Shown here: positions 24,412 through 32,739 of the stretch, piece after piece
Numbering within the stretch: the first letter of the stretch is position 1
Layout of the letters: each line of letters opens with the position of its first letter
Assembly (NCBI GenBank): GCA_964584785.1
Contig: CAZPBY010000041.1
Span: 7,852-71,851 of the forward strand
Direction of reading: 5' to 3'
From: JAHFTY01 sp964584785
GTDB lineage: Bacteria; Acidobacteriota; Terriglobia; 20CM-2-55-15
Length of the DNA stretch: 64,000 bases
Position numbers and translations under genes: made by a program
The notes under the pieces: model-generated
Database searches by the model: none
Told to the model about the DNA's origin: nothing
What the model saw: the letters and a program-made list of their open reading frames with translations, nothing else

Positions 24412-27183
24412 CTAATTGCTCCCCCGATGCGGTGCGCCGGTGTACTTGTCGAACCAGGCGAGAACGCGCTCGATACGGTCCACGTAATGCGCGGGTTTGC
24501 CGTTGGCGAATTCGCCGTGGCTTTCTCCGGCGTACCGTACGAACTCGGTCTCGACGCCATGACGCTTCAATGCGCGGAACATCTGTTCGGCCTGCGCGAT
24601 CGGAACGCGATCGTCCTGCTCGCCGTGGATGAACAGCGTCGGAGTCTTGACGTTTTGCGCGAACTTCAACGGCGAGCGTCCCCACCAGAGGTCGAACGTC
24701 TCCCAGGGCGATCCGCCGAACGCCTCTTCAGTCGAGTTGTACGCGCCATCCGTCGTGCCCCACAGCGTCACCATGTCCGTCATTCCGCATTCGGGAGCGG
24801 CCGCGGAAAAGCGGTTGGTTTGAGTGATGATCCAGTTCGTCATGTACCCGCCATAGCTGCAACCGTAGACGGCGAGGCGCTGCGCATCGATCCATGCATT
24901 CTGCGCGATCGCCGTGTCGAGGCCCTTCATGATGTCCGTGTAATCCTTGCCCGCCCAATCCTTGTGATTCGCGCGAACAAACGTCTGACCGTAACCGGAG
25001 CTGCCGCGCGGATTCACAAACAGCACGCCATAACCACGTGCGGAGAGGACGTGCAGTTCATGATCGAAGTTCGTTCCGTACATTCCGGACGGCCCGCCAT
25101 GAATCCGCAGGATCAAAGGATACTTCTTTGCAGGATCGAATTGGAGCGGCTTCACAAGCCAGCCCTCGAGTTCGGTGCCGTCGTCGGCCTTGTACTTGAG
25201 CTGGTCCGCCGACGTCATTGCACGTTCACTCAACAGTTGACGATTCACATCCGTGACATGGCGGTTCGGAGCGGCTCCCTGCGCTCCAACAAAAACGTCG
25301 GCGGGATGACGGAATCCGCTGCGCGTTACGGCAATCGATCCGTCGTTCGACAGACTGAAGGACGTGACCTGCGTGCCTTGCTGCGCCTGAATCTTTTCGA
25401 CTTTCCTTGCAGTAACGTCCAGCTTGAACAAAGGAACTTCGCCTCGGACGCTGGTGGTGAAATAGATGCCGTGCGGGTCCCACACAAATCGGCTGATGCG
25501 CTCATCGAAAGTCTCGGTGAGATTCACCGCGGTGCCGCCATCCACAGGCATGACGTAGATATCCGTTTGTCCGGCTTCCGTAACGGCACCGGTGAAGGCG
25601 ATCGACTTCCCGTCCGGAGAAAACTGGGGAGAACCGTTTCCTTCGGGTTGCGTGGAGACCTTTCGAGGCGATCCGCCTTCCGCGGAAACGATGAACACGT
25701 CGGAGTTGCGGCTGCCATCGAAAGCTTTGCCGGTCCGATCGGAAACGAACGCGATCCATTTTCCGTCGGGAGACCACGTCTCTTCCGTGTCGTCGAAATC
25801 GCCGTCGGTGATCTGACGCGACACGCCGGTCGCGACGTCGACCACGAAGACGTGCGACCGCTGATCCTTCAGCAGCCCCCTTCCATCCTGAGCATAGTGC
25901 GCGTTTCGAATTACCGTGATTCCGGCCATCGGATCGTTCTTGTCTTCGCGCTTGCCGGTCCTTGAAGTCGCCGCAAGTCGACGATTATCCGGCGACCACA
26001 CGAAATCCGACACACCGTTCTCCAGGTTCGTGATGCGCGAGACTTCGCCACCGGCTACGCTGACGACATAGATCTGAGGCCGTTCGCTGTCGCTCTTGCT
26101 CGCAACGAAGGCGATCCGCTGGCCGTCCGGTGAATAACGCGGCCGGCTTTCTCCCGGAAAGTCTCTCACGAGCATGCGTGGTTCGCTGCGTCCGTCCGCC
26201 GCGATAACCCAGATGTGCGATGGGTTCTTCTGTGTCTCACGATCGGCGCGTGTTTGAACGTAGGCGACGGTCTTTCCATCCGCCGCGAACTGGACGTCGG
26301 ACACGCGATTCAATCGATACCAGTCCTCTGTGCGGAACGGCTGGAGGGTCGTCGGTGTCTGAGTTTTCTTCCATTCGTCATATCGCATGCGAAGCGTCTT
26401 GACGGGATTGGCGTCTTCATTCGGCTTCGTCGTTTCCGGCGTGACCGTGATGAAGAGCGCGTACTTTCCGTCGTTCCACGGTTGAGCCCGGTCTTCCGGC
26501 GGTTTGCCGATGTGAGTGCCGAGCGGATCCTGCGCGTCAGCCGCCAGAATGTAAGCCACATGCGAAACCTTTCCGGTGCACGGCGCTTTCGCGAGCGGTG
26601 ATGTATCGCAAGTGCATCGACGATCGCCACCCAGGGAAGCGGCCTTCTCCATCGCCGCCATCACGCGGTCGGTGACGGAACCCGCCGTCTCGCGCAACAC
26701 ACGCGCCGCTTCGGTGATCACGTCGCGGCTGGCCATGCTGTTGCCTTGAACGGAATAGAAGATGTTCTCGCCGGGAACTTCACCCTGAACGTCGATGGAA
26801 ACGGCTCCGTTCGCCGATCCGGAGTGGCCGGCCATGCGGCCTTGCATGTCGACGATGCCGAACTGCCGCCGCTCGATGTCGGGATCGGCGTGGAGCAGTC
26901 GGATGATTTCTTTCGGATCGGTGCCCTTCCTCATCTCTTCGAACACCAGAGTGTGATTCTTATGCGTGCCGTCAACGCCCGCCTGGCATGCGGCGACTCC
27001 GATTCCGGGAATCACGACGGCCTGAAGTTGTTTGAGATTCTCCGGTGACGCCGTGGCGGCGCACGTCGATGACGAAATCACGACGCGTCCCGTATTGCGA
27101 TCGACCGCGACAATCGACCAGGTCGCCCACGCACAGGTCTGCGTCAGCAACAAAACAACAACGACACACAAAGCGCGCTTCAT
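24412..27183 (-). CDS. Secreted DUF1028-S9 prolyl-oligopeptidase fusion
   Basis: A 923-residue protein with a signal peptide (MKRALCVVVVLLLTQTCAWA). A DUF1028 domain (about 21-240; TWSIVAVDRNTGRVVISSS, GVAACQAGVDG, QFGIVDMQGRMAGHSG) comes first. A TolB-like beta-propeller with repeated SPDGK/SPDGQ motifs (about 290-640) and an S9 alpha/beta-hydrolase follow. The triad is Ser776 (YGCSYGGYM), Asp857 (GEQDDRVP) and His889 (ESHGE). S9 enzymes cleave short peptides and DUF1028 is an uncharacterised Ntn-hydrolase-like domain. The ATG at 27183 is set by GGAGG spaced 5 nt. The fusion is continuous, with no frameshift. Confidence 0.88.
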   Translation of the reverse strand: MKRALCVVVVLLLTQTCAWATWSIVAVDRNTGRVVISSSTCAATASPENLKQLQAVVIPGIGVAACQAGVDGTHKNHTLVFEEMRKGTDPKEIIRLLHADPDIERRQFGIVDMQGRMAGHSGSANGAVSIDVQGEVPGENIFYSVQGNSMASRDVITEAARVLRETAGSVTDRVMAAMEKAASLGGDRRCTCDTSPLAKAPCTGKVSHVAYILAADAQDPLGTHIGKPPEDRAQPWNDGKYALFITVTPETTKPNEDANPVKTLRMRYDEWKKTQTPTTLQPFRTEDWYRLNRVSDVQFAADGKTVAYVQTRADRETQKNPSHIWVIAADGRSEPRMLVRDFPGESRPRYSPDGQRIAFVASKSDSERPQIYVVSVAGGEVSRITNLENGVSDFVWSPDNRRLAATSRTGKREDKNDPMAGITVIRNAHYAQDGRGLLKDQRSHVFVVDVATGVSRQITDGDFDDTEETWSPDGKWIAFVSDRTGKAFDGSRNSDVFIVSAEGGSPRKVSTQPEGNGSPQFSPDGKSIAFTGAVTEAGQTDIYVMPVDGGTAVNLTETFDERISRFVWDPHGIYFTTSVRGEVPLFKLDVTARKVEKIQAQQGTQVTSFSLSNDGSIAVTRSGFRHPADVFVGAQGAAPNRHVTDVNRQLLSERAMTSADQLKYKADDGTELEGWLVKPLQFDPAKKYPLILRIHGGPSGMYGTNFDHELHVLSARGYGVLFVNPRGSSGYGQTFVRANHKDWAGKDYTDIMKGLDTAIAQNAWIDAQRLAVYGCSYGGYMTNWIITQTNRFSAAAPECGMTDMVTLWGTTDGAYNSTEEAFGGSPWETFDLWWGRSPLKFAQNVKTPTLFIHGEQDDRVPIAQAEQMFRALKRHGVETEFVRYAGESHGEFANGKPAHYVDRIERVLAWFDKYTGAPHRGSN

Positions 27184-27199
27184 CGAAACCTCCATCAAT

Positions 27200-27228
27200 A
27201 AAAAAAGGGCGGCCTTCTCGGCCGCCCT
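27200..27228 (-). terminator. Intrinsic terminator after the TonB-dependent receptor
   Basis: On the minus strand a 9-bp stem AGGGCGGCC/GGCCGCCCT with a short loop is followed by seven T. It lies 17 bp after the receptor stop and just before the start region of the DUF1028-S9 gene, insulating the two. Confidence 0.8.
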
Positions 27229-27244
27229 CTATATCACGAACGAA

Positions 27245-30211
27245 TTAGAAGCGGTAGCGCACAGCAAACCGGTAAATGCGCGGTGCGACGATCGGCGATG
27301 CGGCCGATGCGTCGATACCGCCGGTGACTGCCGGGATGTGGTAGGTCGTCGACCCGCAGTTGCAGGCCGGCACGCCAGTGCCCGCAGCCAATGCGGTCTG
27401 AGTGGTTGGCCAACTCAGCAACGCCGAGGAGTTCAGAGTATTAAACAGATCCCACTGCGCTTCGATCGATCGGCCTTCGCCAACCTTGAAGTTCTTCGCG
27501 ATCCGATTGTCAAACAACCTCACCCACGGGTAGCGTCCGGCGACGCCCTGGTTGAGACTGACGTTCGTGCCGCGAGCATCCGTGAGCTGGACGGTACGGT
27601 TATACGTTTCGCCGCTCTGTGCGTTGTACGTGCCGGCCCACTTGAATCCCCAGGGCAGATCGTAAGTGGCGCTCATCTTCAGCGCGTAACTCCAGTAAGG
27701 ATACTGACTGTTGTACAGGGCCGCGTTGGGAGTCAGCGGAATGGCATTACTGATCTTCTGATAATCGGCCGTGTAGCCCACCAGCAGCGACCAACCATCC
27801 GAGAACTGCTTGTTCAACGTTCCCTCGTATGCGGTGTAAAGACGGTTACGTTCGTTCTTCGCATAGTTGACGGTCTTGTCATTAACCTGTCCGAACGTTG
27901 GGTAACTTGGATTGACGGAATACACGAAAACCGTTTTGTCGTCCGAGGTGCCGAATTTGTTATCCGGCCCCGGGTCTGTACCCGAACGGAGATCGCTGTA
28001 GGATTCATACGGCTGCGACAGACTGAGAGTTTTGTTCCCGCCGTAGTCCATTTTTCGAACCGCATTGAACCGGATCATGTAATTGTGTGTCAGGCCGATC
28101 TCAACACCCGCCGTATACTCGTCAGTCAGCGGTCCGCCCTTCAGACTTGGATCCAAAACTTGCGTTCCCCCGCCACCAGAGCAGTTATTCCAAACCAGAC
28201 CGGCGTTGCTCGTGTCGTCTCTGGTTCCGAAAAGGCCATCCGGTCCCGGATTGATCTGCACAGGAATCGTGCCGTTCCAGCTGTTGTATGTGCACGTCCT
28301 GATCGCGTTGGTGTTGACATTGCTCGCGGTCGGACCACTGGCGCCTGAACCGGAACCGGCTCCCGCGTACTTACCATAGCTCGCCTTCAAAGCGAGCCGG
28401 CCGTTGCCTTTGACGTCGTAAATGACCGAAAGACGCGGCGACCAGTTGGTGTAAACCGGGAAGTCGCGCAGTTCCGCTATGAAGTTTTTCGCTGACCACG
28501 CCCCCGTGCCCGGATTCCCTTGGGCTGGAAGCCACGAAGAGTAGTGATCCACGCGGACGCCAACGTTCGCAGTCAATTTGCGGCTCATCGTGATCTTGTC
28601 ATTGATAAACCACGACTCGTAATTGACGCCGCTTGCCGTGAAGTTCGGATAGTCCACGGTTTGAATCGAATTCGGATGCAGGAACGCGCTGGTGTTGAAG
28701 GTCTCGGGCTTATTGGGATCGATTTCGCCCGACAAACTTCTGTAGCGGTAGATGACCTGGTTCGAGCTGGGATAACCGAACTGATCGGTGTAGCTCTTGC
28801 TCCAATAACCGTTGATACCCGTTTTGATTTCGTTGCTCTTGCCGGCAATTGTCGAGAAATTGCTCCAGGTCGCATTCCAACCCCAGCGAATAGGGCGGCG
28901 ATACACCGTCAGAAACGGACCTCGGTTGATGCCCGTGGTCGTATCGGTCTTGCGGATGCCGTCCGTCCACGCATAGTCCGGCCACCAGTACCCGCCACGA
29001 TTAACGGAGGCGTCGAACGTCTGTTTGGGATTAATGATATAGACGTACTTTAACGTTGGACCGATCGCCGTCCATGCCAGCTGATCCTGCGAAGCTTCCT
29101 TACTGACATACAGACTGCCGTTTCGGTAGGGCTGCCATTTCCGGTTCAACTGTTCGACAAACTCGAACTTCATTTTGTCGTTCAGCTGGTAGTTCAGCTT
29201 CACAGTCGGGTTGTGCAACGATGTGAAGAATTCCACCTGCTCGCCGGTCTTGTCTGAGATGAAACCGGGAAGGAACAGTCCGGAATACTGATAGCTGTAC
29301 GCTGTGTAGAACCACAGCTTGTCCTTCTTGATCGGACCGCCGATGTCGCCATTCGCTTCCCACAGCTTCGTGAACTTGTTCTTCCCCGGAACGTAGCCCA
29401 TGTCCTTGAGCTTCTGGCTGACGTTGTCGCTCTGGAAAGCGCCCTTCTGCAGATTGCCGTAGGTTGAACCATGGAACTGATTGCCGCCGGACTTGATCAC
29501 GAAGCTGATCGCCGCGCCAGCATTTTGAATATCGGCTCCTTTGGCGGCGGTGGATACGTTCACTTCCTGATAAGTGAGGTAGTCGCCGAAGAACTGATCC
29601 CAAACGACGCCTTCGAATACGATGGACTCGTTGCCGCTGCGTCCGTAAACGCGCGCCCCGGTGGTTGTGGAGCCGCCGAGCGTGTTGCCACCGACGTCGT
29701 AGTTTGGCGTATACAGTCCGGGAATAATCTGGGCGAGACCGCGGATATCGCGTCCATAAGGAACCTTGTCCAGGTTCGACGCACTCCAGTTGACGCCGAC
29801 CGTGGCGGCTTCCAGGTCAATCTGCGGCGCGTCGCTGGTCACTGTGACTTCTTCGGCAACAGTCGATACTTCCATCGATCCGTTGATCGTCATCGTGACG
29901 CCGGGCGTGACGCCGACACCGTCGATGTTCAGCGTTTTGAAGCCCGGCAACGCGAAAGTCACACGGTACGTTCCTGGTGGCAGCAGGGTAAAGCGATATG
30001 TTCCCGTCTCATCCGTTGGCGCCGTCCGGGCGCCGCCAATCATGGCCGGACTGCTGATGCTGACTTCCACGCCTGGAATCAAGGCACCGCTACCGTCCGC
30101 GGCACGCCCCGTGATTGCTCCCGTCGCAACCTGCGCATAAGTCGGCGCCGTTAGCGCGAGCATCAGAGCGACTGCCGCAAACACGTATAGTCGTCCTCTC
30201 ACCAAACTCAT
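27245..30211 (-). CDS. TonB-dependent receptor, Oar-like, with carboxypeptidase-regulatory domain
   Basis: A 988-residue outer-membrane protein. The signal peptide (cut after PTYAQ) is followed by a CarboxypepD_reg-like Ig fold at about 28-110 (GAITGRAADGSGALIPGVEVS, GTYRFTLLPPGTYRVTF). The plug domain is at about 115-235 and a long beta-barrel ends in the aromatic YRFAVRYRF expected for outer-membrane insertion. This architecture is expanded in Acidobacteriota and probably imports large substrates such as glycans or peptides. A strong Shine-Dalgarno (AAAGGAGG) precedes the ATG. A terminator follows. Confidence 0.93.
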   Translation of the reverse strand: MSLVRGRLYVFAAVALMLALTAPTYAQVATGAITGRAADGSGALIPGVEVSISSPAMIGGARTAPTDETGTYRFTLLPPGTYRVTFALPGFKTLNIDGVGVTPGVTMTINGSMEVSTVAEEVTVTSDAPQIDLEAATVGVNWSASNLDKVPYGRDIRGLAQIIPGLYTPNYDVGGNTLGGSTTTGARVYGRSGNESIVFEGVVWDQFFGDYLTYQEVNVSTAAKGADIQNAGAAISFVIKSGGNQFHGSTYGNLQKGAFQSDNVSQKLKDMGYVPGKNKFTKLWEANGDIGGPIKKDKLWFYTAYSYQYSGLFLPGFISDKTGEQVEFFTSLHNPTVKLNYQLNDKMKFEFVEQLNRKWQPYRNGSLYVSKEASQDQLAWTAIGPTLKYVYIINPKQTFDASVNRGGYWWPDYAWTDGIRKTDTTTGINRGPFLTVYRRPIRWGWNATWSNFSTIAGKSNEIKTGINGYWSKSYTDQFGYPSSNQVIYRYRSLSGEIDPNKPETFNTSAFLHPNSIQTVDYPNFTASGVNYESWFINDKITMSRKLTANVGVRVDHYSSWLPAQGNPGTGAWSAKNFIAELRDFPVYTNWSPRLSVIYDVKGNGRLALKASYGKYAGAGSGSGASGPTASNVNTNAIRTCTYNSWNGTIPVQINPGPDGLFGTRDDTSNAGLVWNNCSGGGGTQVLDPSLKGGPLTDEYTAGVEIGLTHNYMIRFNAVRKMDYGGNKTLSLSQPYESYSDLRSGTDPGPDNKFGTSDDKTVFVYSVNPSYPTFGQVNDKTVNYAKNERNRLYTAYEGTLNKQFSDGWSLLVGYTADYQKISNAIPLTPNAALYNSQYPYWSYALKMSATYDLPWGFKWAGTYNAQSGETYNRTVQLTDARGTNVSLNQGVAGRYPWVRLFDNRIAKNFKVGEGRSIEAQWDLFNTLNSSALLSWPTTQTALAAGTGVPACNCGSTTYHIPAVTGGIDASAASPIVAPRIYRFAVRYRF

Positions 30212-30294
30212 TTTGTTCCTCCTTTATATTTGCGTAGAAAAACGCCCGTACCTTAAGGGGGATCGGCGGGGCTCAGGTTTAAACACTGCGGCGC

Positions 30295-30323
30295 ATTATA
30301 TAGACGGTTGTGTTGCACTGCAA
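30295..30323 (-). promoter_or_regulatory. Putative promoter of the TonB-dependent receptor
   Basis: On the minus strand a perfect -10 TATAAT (30300-30295) lies 17 bp from TTGCAG (30323-30318), a weak -35. It leaves a leader of about 75 nt before the receptor start. Confidence 0.4.
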
Positions 30324-30352
30324 ACGCTTTGAGCCCTTATGATGGTTGTGGA

Positions 30353-31396
30353 ATGAGGGTTTCAGACGTCCTGAGTCGATCGCGTCTTGATATTTTCAAT
30401 GAGGTTGGAAGTCTCGCCCGGACCAATCGGCTGTTTCGAGAAACGTATTCCAGCGCGAACCCGGAGTTGCCGCCGGTCGCCGGCCGGTTCGAATCGCCGG
30501 ATGGAACGCGACGGTACTTGATTCGTCTGGACGATGGTGAATCGATTGAATCGGTCCTCATACCGGAAGAAGATCGCTTCACATTTTGCGTCTCGTCTCA
30601 AGCGGGTTGTGCCCTCGCCTGCACGTTCTGCCTGACCGGCCAATTGGGTCTCATGCGAAACCTCACGGCCGGAGAGATCGTCTCGCAAGTCATGCTCCTC
30701 CGCCAGGAAGCATGGATGGCGGCACGGAGCCCGTCGCTGCGCTCCGGGTTCTGTCAGTCTTCGCGCAATGTGCAAAACCCGGAGCGCAGCGACGGGCTCT
30801 GTGACACACGCTTCAGTGTGGTGTTCATGGGAATGGGAGAACCGCTGCAGAACTACGACAATGTTCTGAAAGCCATCGAAATCCTGACCGACGATTACGG
30901 ACTAGCGATTCCCTTGCGACGCATCACGGTTTCCACAGCCGGCATTGTGCCGGCCATTGAGCGTCTTGCGGCCGAGCCGAGATTTCCCAATCTCTCCATC
31001 TCGCTCACCGGCACGACGGACGAACTTCGGAACGAACTGATGCCCATCAACCGGCGATACCCGATCAGCGCTGTCATCGAAGCCGTTCGGCGTGTGCGAA
31101 GCAATCGCCGGAAGCGGGTGATGTTCGAATACGTCATGATCAAAGGCATCACCGATACGACAGCCGACGCGCAGCGGCTATGCCGGATAACGAAAGGCCT
31201 GGGCACGAAGGTGAATCTCATCCCAGTCAATGAGTCCAAGGACATTCCGTACAAACGGCCATCTGATTCAACGGTGCTGGAGTTCCAGGCGATTCTTCTT
31301 CGCAACGGCATCACGGCGTTCATTCGCAAAACCCGCGGCAACGACGTCTGCGGGGCGTGTGGACAACTGAAGAAACAGGTTGGCGATTTTCGTTGA
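30353..31396 (+). CDS. rlmN: 23S rRNA/tRNA adenine-C2 methyltransferase RlmN with an in-frame repeat insertion
   Basis: A 347-residue radical SAM enzyme that methylates A2503 of 23S rRNA and A37 of some tRNAs. The 4Fe-4S motif CALACTFC gives Cys86, 90 and 93. FMGMGEPLQNYDNV, the SLTGTTDELRNELMPINRRY block and the C-terminal VCGACGQL (second catalytic Cys) are intact. Between the first helix (QVMLLRQEA) and FSVVFMGMGEP lie about 27 residues (124-151) encoded by a palindromic repeat. This is a loop that also varies in the E. coli enzyme. The ATG at 30353 was preferred for family length; upstream in-frame starts exist. Confidence 0.92.
   Translation: MRVSDVLSRSRLDIFNEVGSLARTNRLFRETYSSANPELPPVAGRFESPDGTRRYLIRLDDGESIESVLIPEEDRFTFCVSSQAGCALACTFCLTGQLGLMRNLTAGEIVSQVMLLRQEAWMAARSPSLRSGFCQSSRNVQNPERSDGLCDTRFSVVFMGMGEPLQNYDNVLKAIEILTDDYGLAIPLRRITVSTAGIVPAIERLAAEPRFPNLSISLTGTTDELRNELMPINRRYPISAVIEAVRRVRSNRRKRVMFEYVMIKGITDTTADAQRLCRITKGLGTKVNLIPVNESKDIPYKRPSDSTVLEFQAILLRNGITAFIRKTRGNDVCGACGQLKKQVGDFR
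30723..30803. repeat. Palindromic repeat family, copy B (inside rlmN)
   Basis: Arms of 31 nt (30723-30753 and 30773-30803) with two mismatches and a 19-nt loop. It is exactly 81 bp, so the reading frame is kept. The left arm encodes ARSPSLRSGF, in the same frame as the copy ending mutY. Where copies A and C read TTCTGAC, this copy reads TTCTGTC, which turns an in-frame TGA into TGT and keeps rlmN open. Confidence 0.9.
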
Positions 31397-31452
31397 TATT
31401 CCGTTCGTGTTATTCCAATTTGTTCGGAATTCTTCATTCGAGGGGAGGAACC

Positions 31453-32682
31453 ATGATTAAGAAATCACTGTTGATGTTCGGCGCCGCGCTTCTCTTCGTG
31501 ATTTCCGTAGTGGAAGGCCAACGGGGCGGACAGCCGGCCCAGCTTGCGGACGGTCCCGGAAAGGACGCCGTTCAGAGCACCTGCAGTCAATGTCATGCGC
31601 TGAATCTCGTCGTCAACGCCGGTTATTCGCGTCAGGACTGGGATCAAGTGATCGGTTCGATGACGAAGCTCTCCAAAGACGAAGCCAAAGTCATCGGCGA
31701 CTATCTAGGAAAGAACTATCCGGAAAAAGCGAAGACGCCTGCTGTCATCGTTCCAGGCAGCGTCAAGGTCACCATCAAAGAATGGCTGGTCCCTTCGCCC
31801 GGCTCGCGACCGCACGATCCACTGGCGACAGCCGACGGCATGATCTGGTGGACCGGCCAATGGGCCAACGTTCTCGGCCGCCTGAATCCCAAGACGGGGG
31901 AGATGAAAGAATTTCCCTTGAAGACTGAAAAATCCGGCCCGCACGGCCTGACGGTCGATAAAGCCGGCAACATCTGGTACACGGGCAACTCCGCCGCTCT
32001 CGTCGGAAAATTCAATCCCAAAACCGGTGAAGTGACCGAATACAAGATGCCCGATCCGGCTGCGCGCGATCCTCACACGCCGCTGTTCGATAAGAACGGG
32101 ATGCTGTGGTTCACGCTGCAGAGCGCCAATATGGTTGGCCGTTTGAATCCGCAGACCGGCGAAATCAAACTCGCGACGGCGCCGACGCCCCGATCGAATC
32201 CCTACGGAATGGTCATCGACACCAAGGGAACTCCATGGTTCGTGCAGTTCGGTACGAATAAGCTCGCAAGCATCGATCCGAACACGATGGCCATCAAGGA
32301 ATACACGCTGCCGAATGCTGAAACGCGTCCCCGGCGCGTCGCAATTTCGAGCGACGATACGATCTGGTACTCCGATTATTCCCGCGGTTACCTCGGCCGC
32401 TTTGATCCGAAGACCGGCAACGTGCACGAGTTCCCGTCGCCGGGCGGACCGAAATCGCAGCCTTACGGAATCGTGTCGTTGAAGGACATCATCTGGTACA
32501 GCGAGTCGGCTGTGACTCCGAACACGCTTGTGCGCTTCGATCCCAAAACGGAAAAGTTTCAGACCTGGGCCATCCCATCCGGCGGCGGCGTCGTCCGCAA
32601 CATGATGGCCACCGCCGACGGCAACCTCGCCCTGGCCTGCAGCGGCCGTAATCGCGTAGCGTTGGTAGAGATCGGAAAGTAA
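31453..32682 (+). CDS. Secreted cytochrome c / streptogramin-lyase-like beta-propeller fusion
   Basis: A 409-residue exported protein. The signal peptide (about 1-22) is followed by a class I c-type heme domain with CSQCH (Cys44, Cys47, His48), and a Vgb-like six-bladed propeller fills about 110-405. The blades repeat the pattern GRLNPKTGE, DKAGNIWYT and GRFDPKTGN. The heme suggests electron transfer linked to a periplasmic oxidation; true streptogramin lyase activity is unlikely to be inferred from fold alone. The ATG at 31453 follows GGAGG. A short hairpin follows the stop. Confidence 0.85.
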   Translation: MIKKSLLMFGAALLFVISVVEGQRGGQPAQLADGPGKDAVQSTCSQCHALNLVVNAGYSRQDWDQVIGSMTKLSKDEAKVIGDYLGKNYPEKAKTPAVIVPGSVKVTIKEWLVPSPGSRPHDPLATADGMIWWTGQWANVLGRLNPKTGEMKEFPLKTEKSGPHGLTVDKAGNIWYTGNSAALVGKFNPKTGEVTEYKMPDPAARDPHTPLFDKNGMLWFTLQSANMVGRLNPQTGEIKLATAPTPRSNPYGMVIDTKGTPWFVQFGTNKLASIDPNTMAIKEYTLPNAETRPRRVAISSDDTIWYSDYSRGYLGRFDPKTGNVHEFPSPGGPKSQPYGIVSLKDIIWYSESAVTPNTLVRFDPKTEKFQTWAIPSGGGVVRNMMATADGNLALACSGRNRVALVEIGK

Positions 32683-32683
32683 A

Positions 32684-32700
32684 CCTGCGCTATGCGCAGG
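32684..32700 (+). terminator. Short hairpin after the cytochrome-propeller gene
   Basis: A perfect 7-bp stem CCTGCGC/GCGCAGG with a 3-nt loop begins 1 bp after the stop. The following T content is modest. The stem base resembles that of the larger hairpin at 42681-42724 (both carry AACCTGCGC). Confidence 0.4.
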
Positions 32701-32739
32701 GTATTTGGTAACACGTTGTCTCTTCCGTATGATTTTCGG

